Positions 23,601 through 36,700 of a stretch of 64,000 nucleotides of DNA are shown here, one piece after another. The stretch's first letter is position 1. Each line of letters begins with the position of its first letter. The position numbers and the translations under genes are program-made. Origin of the DNA: Hydractinia symbiolongicarpus. Taxonomy: Eukaryota > Cnidaria > Hydrozoa > Anthoathecata > Hydractiniidae. Below the pieces are notes generated by a model that worked only from the letters and a program-made list of their open reading frames with translations, was not told the origin of the DNA and did no database searches. The stretch lies in the NCBI RefSeq assembly GCF_029227915.1, contig NC_079884.1:20646001-20710000 (forward strand). The letters run 5' to 3'.

Positions 23601-24760
23601 GAATTTTTTCATGGAACTTACTAGCGGTATACTAAAGTATCAGAGCTAGTAGAGTGCACATTTAAAAGTCCTGTATAAACTAACTTATAACTGGGACCAT
23701 CCAACATGTGTAGTTTTGAGTAAAAAGAAATCGTGCACTACTCTATTTCTGCTGTGCATGAGTCACGTGATGTCAAAATAACGGAATGACGTCACTTAAG
23801 CTTTTGACTAAGCGAAACATATGATTATCAGAAGGTTGAGGTTGAACATGCAGACACTTGCAATTAACCTAATATAAGTAGGTGAGTTTGCAATTAAAAA
23901 CGACGAGATGTTAATTGGAGTCCTTGTTGAGATAACTTAATAGACAAATCTATTAAACTACAAGGGCAACCTCGTTCCCGGTGTTGTACCTTATCGTCTG
24001 AGCTTATGAGTAAAAAAGAGCTGTGAGGAGGACTGGGAAGGATTATATTTGACTGAAAAGTAGCGTTTAAAGATTAAAATAATTTGTGTGAACTTCCTTC
24101 TGCAGAAAAGGTTTAGGTAAAAAATGTAAAACTATACTTGAAGTAGTTGAACAGCACGTCAGACTTCAATTCGCCACTAAACAGCACTTCAGACTTCAAC
24201 TCGCCACACCACAATGCCCTGCAGAGACAATTTTAATTACTCGCAAATTATTATTATTGTAGTTCAAGTACTTTAATTGTACAACTCTTGTCAAATGGAA
24301 TACTTGGCATCAACCTCGTCCCCCCGGACTCTCGAAAAAAGGGTCTCGTAGTCCCGATGACAAATAAAAAATGATCCTAGATGCAAACTTTTCACTAGAC
24401 ATGTCTCAACCTTGACCCCAGGTCATTTCTTTCTTTTAATAGAAGACACAAAAATGATCTCAAACAAACTAACATGGGTCCTGCTGTGACACAACGCAGT
24501 GGATTGGTAGGCGTCTCTCATGAAAGGGGAAAGAACAGAATGACATGGAAGTAACTTATTTCCCTCTTTAAAGTATCATCTTCCATTTGATTAACTGTCT
24601 TAACTTCTAAACGAATTATTATCAAAGTAAATAAATTTTGATTGACTTACATACTTGCGGTAACGTTGATGCCATTAAGTAGAACAATGAAAATGCAGAT
24701 TAAACTTCTTAAGTTCGTTTAACTCAACTCCGCGTTTGTTTCTGAAGGTCGTGTGTTTAG
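20663..24760. other. Non-coding interval between tetraspanin and the first recognised AJM1-type exon
   Basis: No gene was recognised. It holds the pogo-like MITE at 20679-21205, scattered single copies of an AACCTCGTTCCC-type repeat end (near 23968 and 24311), and AT-rich sequence. Undetected 5' exons of the downstream large gene and the tetraspanin 3' exon, if any, should lie here. Confidence 0.55.
20679..21205. mobile_element. pogo/Tigger-like MITE, 527 bp
   Basis: The ends CAGTAGACGTCCGTTAATTCG and the inverted CGAACTAACGGACGTCTACTA are near-perfect terminal repeats flanked by TA on both sides, typical of the Tc1/mariner-pogo superfamily. The motif GTTCGAATTA (and variants) is iterated inside both ends. 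No transposase ORF is present, so it is non-autonomous. Confidence 0.8.
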
Positions 24761-27700
24761 TTGATGTTAAACTCATTATGAAATCCATGTGTGAAACGGA
24801 TTGGGTGAATACTATACATATCAAAATTGTATTGAATATAAGTGGTAAGTTTTGTTTTTGGGTAATGTCCTATCAGAAGTGATTTTTATTACTATAACTA
24901 GTTGATTTGGGTAGCCTCTTCTGTGTCTATATTTGATCCTCTGAGGCGGAATCTATTCTAGCACATTTCACGATTCTATTTGAGATATGGCATTCGTGAA
25001 AGCAGGGCAACCGAGAACGTTAAAATTGTTAAGAAGAAGAAAGGATCAATATATAATTCATATCATGTGGCTATTATGACTGGAGTGATATTTGCAGTCA
25101 TATCTCGCTACTACATCGAAGTCAAGAGTTTAATCTCATTTTGTAGGCATTCATAAGCAAATATTGCGTTGGTGCAAATTTATTATAACCTAAGAATTAT
25201 ATGGTGTCCTATTTTTCATTTAGCATGGAATCTTAAAAATTGAGTTTCTTTAATTGCATACATGTTAAGCATTCGCATGTCCATGTATTTTTATTCAGAG
25301 TTATATTTAGTAACCATGGAAAATATACGAAAAGAGGTTTTGCTTGTACTTTTACGCAGGACTCAGAGAATGTTATGTTTTTGTGAATACTGTGAGTTAT
25401 CTCATTCGAGTTGCGTTTTGTGATTATGACAGGAATCAATCAGACGTTTGTTTTTACTCTGAGTGCTGTTGAACCACTAAGTGGACTTAAATGTCAGTCC
25501 ACTTTGAAAGAAAATAGACAAACTCTTTCTAAAGCAAACAAACATATCGAAAATGTACACACCTAGTTGTCAATTAAACAAAAGTATGTCATCATATTGA
25601 GATAACGGTAATAAAACTAACTTAACACCTGTCCATAGCACTGAAAACTATAGACCTTTATTTGAGGGAACAAACTTTGAGTGGATTGTTTGCATCCTTA
25701 AGGGATGGTTTTTGGCCTTCATTTTACAAATTCAATGAAAACGTAAAAAAGAATTGCAAAAATTGTTAACTTGAAAAGAGATTTCCTAATAATAGTCGAA
25801 ATGTTCTATGCACGGGGCACAAATGTCAAAATTACCTTGAAAACAAAGTTGTTATATAAGATAAAACTTTCAGATCTTTTGTAGCAATATTACGAAAATC
25901 AGTGACAAAAGCTTTATGAATGATGTTTGAAAGATTTCTAAGAAGACAATAATCTGAAATGAAAACGAAAATGAAAGTGACGCGACAAAAATAATATAGT
26001 CTGTATCTGATCTTTTTTCATTTTCTCAGGTAAAGCTGACAGCTTCATAATTATCCCCTTTTCAGCAAAATTCTATAGCCGAAGCAAACACGTTTAAATA
26101 TTTAGCCTTTTTGTTCCTAATTGAGAACAAAGAAACCTTAATCTCTTATTATTTGTGATCAACCTCGTCCCCAGGGTCTTGTAGCCCCTGAGCCGTTATT
26201 ACGGAGTGGCTCAACTTATCAACAAGGCAAAATGCCCTGGAAACGAGGTTCATATGTGATCACTGTGGAATATGGTTTTTGTAGTATGGGTACTAAGTTT
26301 GTTGGGAGACCAGAGATCCATAATTTTCTGCTCAGCATTCGAAATAGTATAGGATTAATGTGGAAGATTAAAGCACATTAGGAACTCCTTTGTAGGGATT
26401 TCATTGATAACCTAAAATTAAATTTTTATCCAAATTTTCAGGTGATCCGTTTGTAAAAAAAAATATATAACTATGATGTACAGCCGCCAATGCTATTAAT
26501 AAAAGTCCTTTAGTCTGAAATCTGCACATTTAAAATTGTTTTTTTTAAGTATTTATAAATCTACACCTTTTTATTTCAGTGTATTTACATACTTAAATGC
26601 AACCAATTTACGTATGTTGACTTTCGATTAAATTTCTAATCGTAAGGCATCTGGCATAATTATATAGAGCTCTGTTGTTATTATTAGAAACTTGTTGAGG
26701 TGGTCTTTACACATCCTCCCAGGGGGAGAGTAAACAATTTGTGCAATGTCACTTTGAAAAGGTTTTTGAGGGAGATTTAAAAATGCAGAGACACATAACT
26801 GACTTTGGTTCATATTTCAGCTCTGTGCAAAGATCTGGAATCCAATGAAAAGAAGTGGCATGGTTTGTGTGACAAAGATGGCGTCACATGTCACGTCGAG
26901 TGCAACAAGATGACGTCATCAGCTAGAAAAGTTGGACTTGCAACAATGTTTGAATATTTGCTGACAAATTTTACGGGCTACGATGAATTTTTCTATATCT
27001 CCATTATCATGCTAGCATTCTCAACAATAGCTGCTGTTTTGTTATATCATAGAAAAAAGTTAATTCCACCGGAAGACGAAAGGAACAAAGAATCTGAAGC
27101 ACAGTTAACTGGAACATCCGCAGAAAATAGGCACGGTCCATGGCTACATCGTGATTCACAGGTATCAGTGGGTAATGACATGAAAAATCTTGACTGTTAT
27201 AACAACAACACGAAAATTAATCCTCTCCTTCATTGCGAAAAAGAAAAATACAATGGAAAGAAAAGTAGAGCAAGAAAAAAACACACTGTGTTGAACTCAC
27301 TCATTAGGACAGTTCCGAACGAATACAAGACGCGTATTATTAATAGAGAAGTCTGTAGAATCAATAATCAAAAAAAGAATCCTATGTGTGTATGTCCTGA
27401 TGGGACAAGAAGCGTTTCTCCTACTGCTTCTTTGCTTGACTTAATGACGGATTATCCATTTGAAAGCACTTCTCACGAGGATTCCCCATCAATATGCGTA
27501 TCGAAATCAATTTTGTCAGAACCTTTGCCAGTTGTGATTGAGAGCGATGAATCAAGCATTGAAGCTGAATGTTGTAAAACATTAAATTTTAAATTGTTGG
27601 AAGAATGTTCAATAGCTACATCTAATGAACTTAATATGAACAATGAATTTCAAAATCGTACCAATATATCGGCTTATGGAAAGGAAGAAAATTTTAAGAC

Positions 27701-30700
27701 ATGTACAAATAAAGAGACAATTATTCCACCAACTATAGAAGAAGAAAAAGGAACGACAAATGGGTTTTTCTTTTCTGCAATGGCTTCATCAAATGACGAC
27801 GTTTTAAAGGAAAGTTTATTCCAAAATAAAAGTATTATTTTCTTGAATAATAATGTTAATAAAACAGATGAAAATATTGATCCAGAAAATCAGGAAGAGT
27901 ACAAAAAAGAAGAAAATGAAATCAAAGACTATATTCAACAAAAGCATAAACAGCTGATGAAACATAAAAACGAAATAAGTCTAACAGAAAAAGATAAAAA
28001 GTTTGATAGTGGGTTTCAGACTGATAAAGACTGTGTTGAAAAAATAAATACATTAGAGTTTCTGACGGGAGAAGAAAAAAACGCAGATAAATATATTAGA
28101 AAAGAAAAAAATGAAGAAAAAGAGCTTGATATTAAAAGAAACACAGAAAGAGACAAAGATATTCTTGCAGTAGGAAAAAAATATGAAAAGAAAAATAAAC
28201 TTGAAGATAAGGAAGAACTTTTCGGTCAAAACGAAAAAGAAATCGTTGTTAATAAAAACATTGAATGTGAAGAAATAGTTGAGGAAAACCCCGAACAAGA
28301 CCAAAGTCTAGCACAAGAATATAAGTTTAATATTATTAACTTCTCTCCGCAACAACATTCCAGCATTAAAGATATTTCTATACCAAGTGCTAAAAAAGAA
28401 CAAAATACCTCGATAAAACGCAATGTAAACTCGATTAAAAACTCATTCACAGAGCCTTCTAGCAGCATTACGATTATTAAAGACGAATTAGTTTCCAACC
28501 AAGACATTGTGAATGAGAAATATTCTAATAACTACGCTTCTTTAGAATTAGGTCTAAGTCCTTGTATAATAGATAACGTGGTTTCTCTTAATGTTCATAA
28601 CAATAATCTCCCTAATCACAAAGAGATCAGATATAAAGAAATAGTTCGTAAACAAGAAAATATTGATTTAGACAAAACTTGTTTAGAAGATAGCTCAGTA
28701 AACGAGTTAAAAGGACGCAGTTATAACATTACGAATAAAAATATAGCTGCCAACGTTGAAAGTTTACAAAAAGAAATCGGTTTAAAAACACAGTCAAATG
28801 GAACAGAAATATATTTAGATGAAAAAACGCACACCGTCGCTAAATTCGCATCTCTGTGTAAAACAACAAAGCATGAATTAAATAAAAATAGGTCGACTAA
28901 AGTTTTCAAAAGTTTGTGGAAGCAAGATAAAGACAGAGAAAAGTTAACACCGAGTGGAGAAAACACAGAATTTATCAAATATCGAGAAAGCACAAGATGT
29001 AATATTATTAACGAAGATTTTTCTCCCGTGACTGAAGATTTGCATCGAGTTTCTTTTCGTGACATTGACTATAACACTGTCAGTAATTTAAATGACAATA
29101 AACTTGACCTGCAAACGAAACGAATTTTATATAAGAAAACACAAGGTGATATAAGCAACATGGGTCAACTACTTTCATTAATACTTGAAACTGACAACTT
29201 CGGAGATCTACCTGTGGAAGCTGTTGATATGCTTGGCGGGAAAATTACAATCTCCGAAGATGGCGAATATGCCGTGATCGACATCGAAGGACAGCGTAAA
29301 GAGTATAAAATTGATAAATTTAAATTGCAAAACAACCAAGGTTTTAGTGAGAAGATAAGAAAAAGTCGCAATCTAGCTGCATTGTTTGATGAACTAGAAA
29401 AAATTAACGTTGTAGGAGAAAATATTTCAAGCGAAAGTGTTATTAACGAAGATAAAAAACTTTTGGATCTGATAATACCTCATAAAGGTTGTCAAAGTGA
29501 AGCTATTGAAAAACCGTTAGCAAGTAATTGCGACAATATGACTTATTCCGGTGCAACTAAGGCACGACCGGATCAAAAAAACATGAACACACATGAAAAG
29601 GAAACGAAAGACAATGAAGTAATAAATACGAAAACTAATGAACTTTACAAATCACAATACAAGCCAACTACGCCAACACAATCACCTGACACTTTGGGAA
29701 AACAAAACTACACGATAGAAAATGGCGAGAAAGAAAATATGAAGCTACAAACTGATCCCACAAACCAATTTAGTAATCCTCAAAATTCCATAGTTGTGGA
29801 ACACGATAATGAAATTCAATTATACATTAATGAACCGGATGTTTTTACTGTCAACAAACACAATAGAACTCACGTTCCCGTACACGATATTTTAACAGTA
29901 AATGAAAACAAAAGTTATGATAGTAATGAAAATAACGCGAGGTCTATTAATAATCGAAGTGCTAATCACGAAGATTATAAAATTAACCAAAATTTGGTTA
30001 GTAACGAGATAGAGAATCGTCAATGGATAAAAAAAACAGATCATGTCAATCCTAGTGTTTGTATTAATAAAGAGAAAATAATCAAAAGCAGAATAGAAAC
30101 TTTACACGAAGAAAACGAGAGATATTTGAATGAGTTTCAAAGTGGTAAACAAACATCAAGTTTGGATAACGTTTCAATACAATTGACTGACGATATTTCC
30201 AGAGTGATTACGAGCGATGTTCTGGAACAACACAAAGATAATTTTAAATCGCAACTTACTAGAGAGGTAGATGTAAACCAGGAGAATCTTTGTATAAGCT
30301 ACAATCAAGTTATTTCTCCTAGTACAAAGCAAAACTTACATTCCAATTCTCCTCAAAGTATCCCAAGTCATGAAAATAGTTCAAGTTGCGAATTAAGTAT
30401 AAACCACTGCAAAAAGGCTCGCTCTGAGAAGAGTAACAAAGCAGACGGTAAAAGTTTAAACGAAACATCGAGCAGTGACAATAAAAATATTTCACTCACG
30501 TCAAATCGCTTTCATGTAGTAAAAGAATTAACATCACAGAGAAAATCAAGATCTTTAAGCAACCTACACATAAAAGAAATAAAAAACCAACAAGAAGAAA
30601 AGGGACAAAAGTCATCAAACAAGCTTGCTAAAAAAAGAAAGTCTAAGAGTATGGAAATACGTCGCAAAAAACCCAGCGTAGTACTATCAGCAAGTTTTAC

Positions 30701-33700
30701 AAACATTAGCCCAAAAATCAAAGAAACAAATTTAGACGACTTGATGAATTCTATAAATGGAAATGGCAGCCATAGCTGTGATTACATTTTTTCAACGCAA
30801 GATCGAAGAAAATCTGAACCAATTGTTAATAACTTATCTAATTCGAGTGATTATTACAGTGTAAACTTCTTATCGGAGGAAACTGACATTGATGACGTCA
30901 CTGAGACAGAAATTGCAGCTCCTTTGGAAAAAGAGATAACAACATCTGAAGAAGTCAAAACAATCAAACAAAAGGAAAAGTTATACTCTCAAAAATTCTT
31001 GTCTGGAGAATTAACAGACCACGACCATTTGGAGCAACGAAGTGAACTTGAATCTCCTCTAATATCTCCAACCAGTGTTTGCTCAGAAGATAACTTGCTC
31101 TTCTCTAAAAGTGAATATCAAAAAGGTAATTAGATCAATTATATTTCGTGCTATACTTTTTGTCTTTATATATACAATCTGGCTTATAAAATACTTACAT
31201 GCTGACGTTGGAACAGTGAGACAAAGACTTCTATATTGTATGCGGATTGTGTTTTCAAAACTTACTACGAGAATCTTAATTTCTGCAACAGTCCTAATTT
31301 AACTACGGTGTATTGTGGGCATTGCATTAGTGCATTGTGGGGATGGAATTATGCTTCTCACTGTTTGATCTCACCATGTACGACGATATGCGTACCAATT
31401 AGAATTGGAAACAAGGTCGTTTTTAAGTCCGAGAACTGCTTTATGTATACAACTTGCCAAAATATCAGCCAAGCTTATAAAAGTCTATTCAGTTTCGTGC
31501 ATATTATACCACGTGATTGTGTTGCATAACAAGGGTGCCTTATACTAAGAACAACAGGCCAGCATTTTAATTAAGGTATTTATATCGTTAGAACTCAATG
31601 ACGCTACAAACAGGGAGGATGAACAAAAGTTTCTTAAAAACGATAATGGGGAACATTCACAAGTAAGTATCATTTATCCTATTTTTTACTAAGATTTCAC
31701 CAAAGGCATTTAGCTGTATTGCAATTTAAAATTTACTAAACTTGACGACAAAATAAAATATGACAAGTAAACAATTGAACTAAATATTTTTCATAAAATC
31801 TAAAGTCTCTAAATTTTCTATTGCATCGTTCTATATACACAAAATAATAATTTAAAGACAAAAATTATATTAATTTATCGTAACTATCATTGGTTACATT
31901 GTTTTTCTCTTAACAATTTGATGCACAATAGATGGAGGGACATCCTCGTTTCAGTATTTGTAGCCTAATGGCAAAGCCACTAGGGCGTACTTGACAACCA
32001 CAAGACAAGAACGCCTGGGAACAAGGTGGATACAGGGAAAACATCATTGTGAAATGCAATAGCAAATTTGTTTGTTTATTTAATCTAGCAAAACCGGTTT
32101 TCGCCTGGCTTTACAGCTAGTCTACAACACTTACGATATAAATCTAATCTTTAATCTCTTAAACTTGCTCTAAGTGAGTAGCCTTACTTACCCAGTACAT
32201 ATGGACGAGTTATATACAAATATTGTTTATGTTATTAATACATGCAATACTTCGTGAATGTGACACATGAAGATTTAGGCTTAAAAGTTTAAGCTCTAGC
32301 AAATGTGAATCTTCCTCACTGTTGTACTGTACCTAATCATCTACTGCCACTTGTGTTCACATGCAAGGTTTCAACTTTCCACAGGAAATGGAGTAAGAAG
32401 AGGGATATAGTTGCAGTAAAAGCCTGTAGTAGCTTGCTACTGGTAGAGTGGTAGCTATGTCAGGACGATACACTATCAAAGCAGGTTGGCGAATTTAGAA
32501 TAGCGTCTGATCAGGAATTTTTTGTTTGATAAAAGAGAAGATGTCATTAACATTGTAATTAATAATACTGAATTGCATTTCCCATTTTAACGCTTAGGGG
32601 ATAAAAGTTGTATTTTTAACAACTACGGGTGAGAACTTTTTTCACAGTTGTTCTCTTTCTTTGCGAGTTAATCTCAGTAAATAAAACAGTTGGAAATATA
32701 ATGTGAAATATCTCACTTTTTTGTACTTGTTCTGTATATAGCATATTTGTTTGAAATGTTTGAGATCTGTGATTAGAATGCAGAACTGCAATTAAAATGT
32801 ATTCAATGATTTGTTGCATGGAAGCGTGGGAATGTCAAGAATGCTGGCAGTTATAGAGTACGATTTAGCTAGCTAATCTTCACGTGATATTGATAAGAAA
32901 AGCAGTTATTTTAAAATTTTGTTTACTCTTGGAGTTAATTAATAATAACAGAGTTCATCATATGATAAAGTTTAAATTTCCTGTGGTTAAGAACCTTAAC
33001 TTAGCTTCTATTGGAGCATAGTTAAATGTACTTATCAATATGCGACTATTCTCTCTTTTATATATGCTCGTTTCAAAATTTTGCTTTTATTCTAAATGGA
33101 ATATAAGAAAATATATATATATATATATATAAACTTGTATCTTAATATTGATGTGACATGGTTTTTCTTGGATTTCATTTCAATATTTCCTCCTCAAAAT
33201 CATGTTCTCACACATAGGGGCGATTTTTACATCAGTTTGCATTCTAAGATTGTTTTATCCTAACTGTGCTAAAAATATGCAAAGAATATACCAGGGATGT
33301 TTTTTGCCCAAAAGTTAAGAATATTCATGTTGAAACGAAAACATGATTATTTTTATAAAAAAAACGCGTATTTATTTGTTACAGCCACTGGATTTAATAA
33401 AAGTTTTTTAATAAAAGTTGGGATGAACGAGTTGTTAAAACCTTATGTTATTATGTAATTTAGAATCACAAAAAGATGTATTTTTCGTAGACGAGATAAA
33501 TTTTAAGCAAATTTTCAAAAGCTGTACCTCTAGTTGTGTAAAAACCTACTCTATCGTACCGATGTGTAAATAGGAAGGGGGTGTTTCATATAGACTCAAA
33601 TTCAGTTGGGGCTGGGGAATTAGGGAAAAGAGGTGGAAAAAAGAAAACGTTGATATTTCGAGGAAAAATTTGGTTGGGGTGGTTTAATGGTACTCTAGGG

Positions 33701-36700
33701 TTTATTTTTATAGGTCAAAGTCTACCGAAATAATTATTTTAATTCCAAATACTTTCTCCATGCTTCGAAATTATGATGACTTCTTTCATAAGATTTATGA
33801 CAAATATCCGTCTCTCTTTGCGGCACAATGAGCCTGTAACAAGCGTAAAGAAAAACTCCTAAAAATCTATTATCAGCGATGAATGTCACACAAACTCACG
33901 TCAAAATCCGACTTGCTTTATCCGGGAAAAAACGGAGACTGTGATCCCTTGATAACGGTCAACATAAATAGAAATCGTGATGTTTGAAGTGGAATTTTGA
34001 AAAGGTATTATGTTATAAACTGCAGGATATGATAAAATAATGAAAAAATATCTAGTAAAATCGAATCGTTAAGAGGATATTGGATATGTGTTCTAAATGA
34101 CTTATTAAAAAAAATTTACAAATCGGTCATGTAAAACAATTAATGTTCTTAATCACGCCACAAAGTATGTATAACATATTTTTAATTCATATATATGTAG
34201 TAATGCAGTGAGACCAAGACAAATAGATATCTATTTACATTTTTTCAATCTTAAAGTGTTTTGCTTGTGTTCTTACGAGGGTGTCGTTTTACATTAAATT
34301 TATTTACATCCAGTGGTAACGAGGTAACTTGGTACTGTTTGTTATTAATGCAGTCAACTCTCAAAAGAAAACAAGAAAAAGTTCGCTAAACTGAGAGTTC
34401 ATTATTTTCTTTTTAAGAGTATGTTGGACAGAATTAGGTTCGTGAAATTGAGATTTATCCAGGATTCGTAACATGAAGAATTCACTGTATTGTTATTTCG
34501 AAAGTTGTTGTCAACTGCAACCTCGTTCCAAGTCTTTTTAAGTTTGTTTCGTCCCAATGTAAAAAAACTAAAAAGTCCTGGGGATGAGGTTGTGTCAACG
34601 GATTTTAAGTAAATTTTTAACATTTGAAAGAGGTATAAATACGCACATGTTTATTCTGTTTGTGTTTTATATGTCCTTCCACTAGTCTAACTAAATACTC
34701 ATAGAAATTTATTTTCTTGGAGCGCTGTTTTAAAAGATTCTCTCTTATTCTATAGATAATGAAAGGTACCTGCATTTATGACTATCACATGTTTGAACTT
34801 TCTACTAACTTTATATGTGTTTTTATATAGATATTATCTGTCTGTTATATAATTTTAAATTTCGTGTATTTATCTACCTAAAGCTACATTAAAAGATTAC
34901 AAAATGTACACTCGAATTTTAAGGCTATTGAGAAGCATGAGTTACCATAAGCACCAAAACATACACTTATATTAAATTATTAAACACGCTCATTTTAAAA
35001 TCAACGTTTAAGAGATTTGTGTCTGTCAACCACATCCCTACCTCTACAGTACATGCACATGTACTGTAAGGGTAGACATGAGGTGATCAAATGTATGCAA
35101 ATGTAGGCAAATGTATGCAAATGTATGCAAATTTATATCCATGTGCGTTTAAAAGTCTTGTTTATTTCTTGTTAGGAAACTCCAACTGACACCGTAAGTA
35201 AGCAAACAGATATGGTATGTGAGCTTCCCATTATCTGTGGAGATTCGTACAACGTAATGGGAGATGAACGAGTAAAAAGTATTGAATTTAATGCACCAGA
35301 TGTGGATAAAATTGCAGAAGACGTGCCTAAAATAAATTTATCATTTTCAGAAAAACGAGCAAGAGACAAGAATAATGAAAGAGATACGGAAGTATCAGTT
35401 TCTAGTACCAGTACGGATAATAGCAACTGTCAAGTCCCTCCAGTCGTTTCAACGTCATCTGGTATGCCACTATCTACTTCAGACATTCCATCAAACGAAC
35501 TAGCAACATCTCTTGCAAAAAAATTGGAACAACTAAAATGTATGTCAGAAAAAAGTGTTCCAGAAAACCCATCAGGTGGAAAAACAGAAGAAAGAACTTT
35601 ACCAATACATTTAGAAAAGAGACAAGGATGTGAAAGCGATGAAATAAACGATGGAATTCAAGCTCAAAATGACAAGTCAATTGAGAATTTGGAAGAAACT
35701 GTTGAAAGACTTGAAACTACTGAATGGCAATCTGTAAACAATTTTCTTTCCAAGGATCCTCTTGATTCGAGTATCAGCACAGTAGATTCATCTTCTGATC
35801 AAGAAACAAACAGACATTTAGATTTAACGAATGTATCGTTATTTAGTGAAGTGGATAATAAAACACATTCGGAGCTTTTTCAATGTGCACATAATATACA
35901 AATTATTATAGAGGACGAAGATGAAATAAAGCACACCAGAAGAAATAAAAATGAAGGATTGGAAACGACCATACCCTTCGCTCAGCCTCTAGCTATCCTT
36001 GATAAGACAGAGAGTGACATTAAAGATGCCGTGTTATCAGAAAACATCCCTGTAAATCCACAACAAACTAGCGCTGTTAGCGTTGCCAATGATTTCTTTT
36101 ATGAAGAGAGTTTGTTTGGATTTGGTTCTGATATATTGACTTCGTCACCAAGAATTGAAAGTAACATTTCTGCATCTACCATAAGTGCAAGTGAAGCAAC
36201 CGCACCAATTTTAGATTCGCTTTCATTACCAAAAGAGATCTTGACTAATGGCGAAGATTTGAGCTCAAGTGATACTTCCTATTCGTTCATTGATACTGAT
36301 ATATTACCTGTAACTGAAACAGTAAAAACAGCGGCAATATCTTGCATAGTCACACCTCGTGATAGCGAAATTAAGTCAGCGCCTAATACTCCATTTACAA
36401 AAAAACGAAACAAAAATCACCTTTATAAATTATTAACCAAGTCTAATTCCTGGCAATTTGTAAGCGATTATCATCTGTCCAAGGACAGTCAGCATTTAAT
36501 TGATAGTATCGAGGTGGATATAGAAAATGAATTCAATAAAAGACAAGAAGATGATCAAATTAGACCAGACAAAAACAGACAAGGTGTCCCCTTTGCAAAA
36601 AATAACCTAAAAAGGGTGGCTACTAGGCAATTATATGGCGATCCACCAGTTAGTAACAATTCTCAATTATTCCAATCAATATCATCTACAATACAGAGTA

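Larger units (their letters stand above)
31663..35175 (+). other. AJM1-type gene intron (3.5 kb)
   Basis: No exon was recognised. The intron contains two AACCTCGT-family MITEs (31942-32029 and 34519-34591), a TA microsatellite near 33110-33131, and a palindrome plus octamer array just before the next exon. Confidence 0.6.

Noticed and set aside
26561-26640. Candidate last exon of the tetraspanin after TTTATTTCAG (and similar acceptors near 22591, 23052, 26031 and 26431)
   Set aside because: The resulting tails do not continue a hydrophobic TM4 in a tetraspanin-like way; choosing one would be arbitrary.
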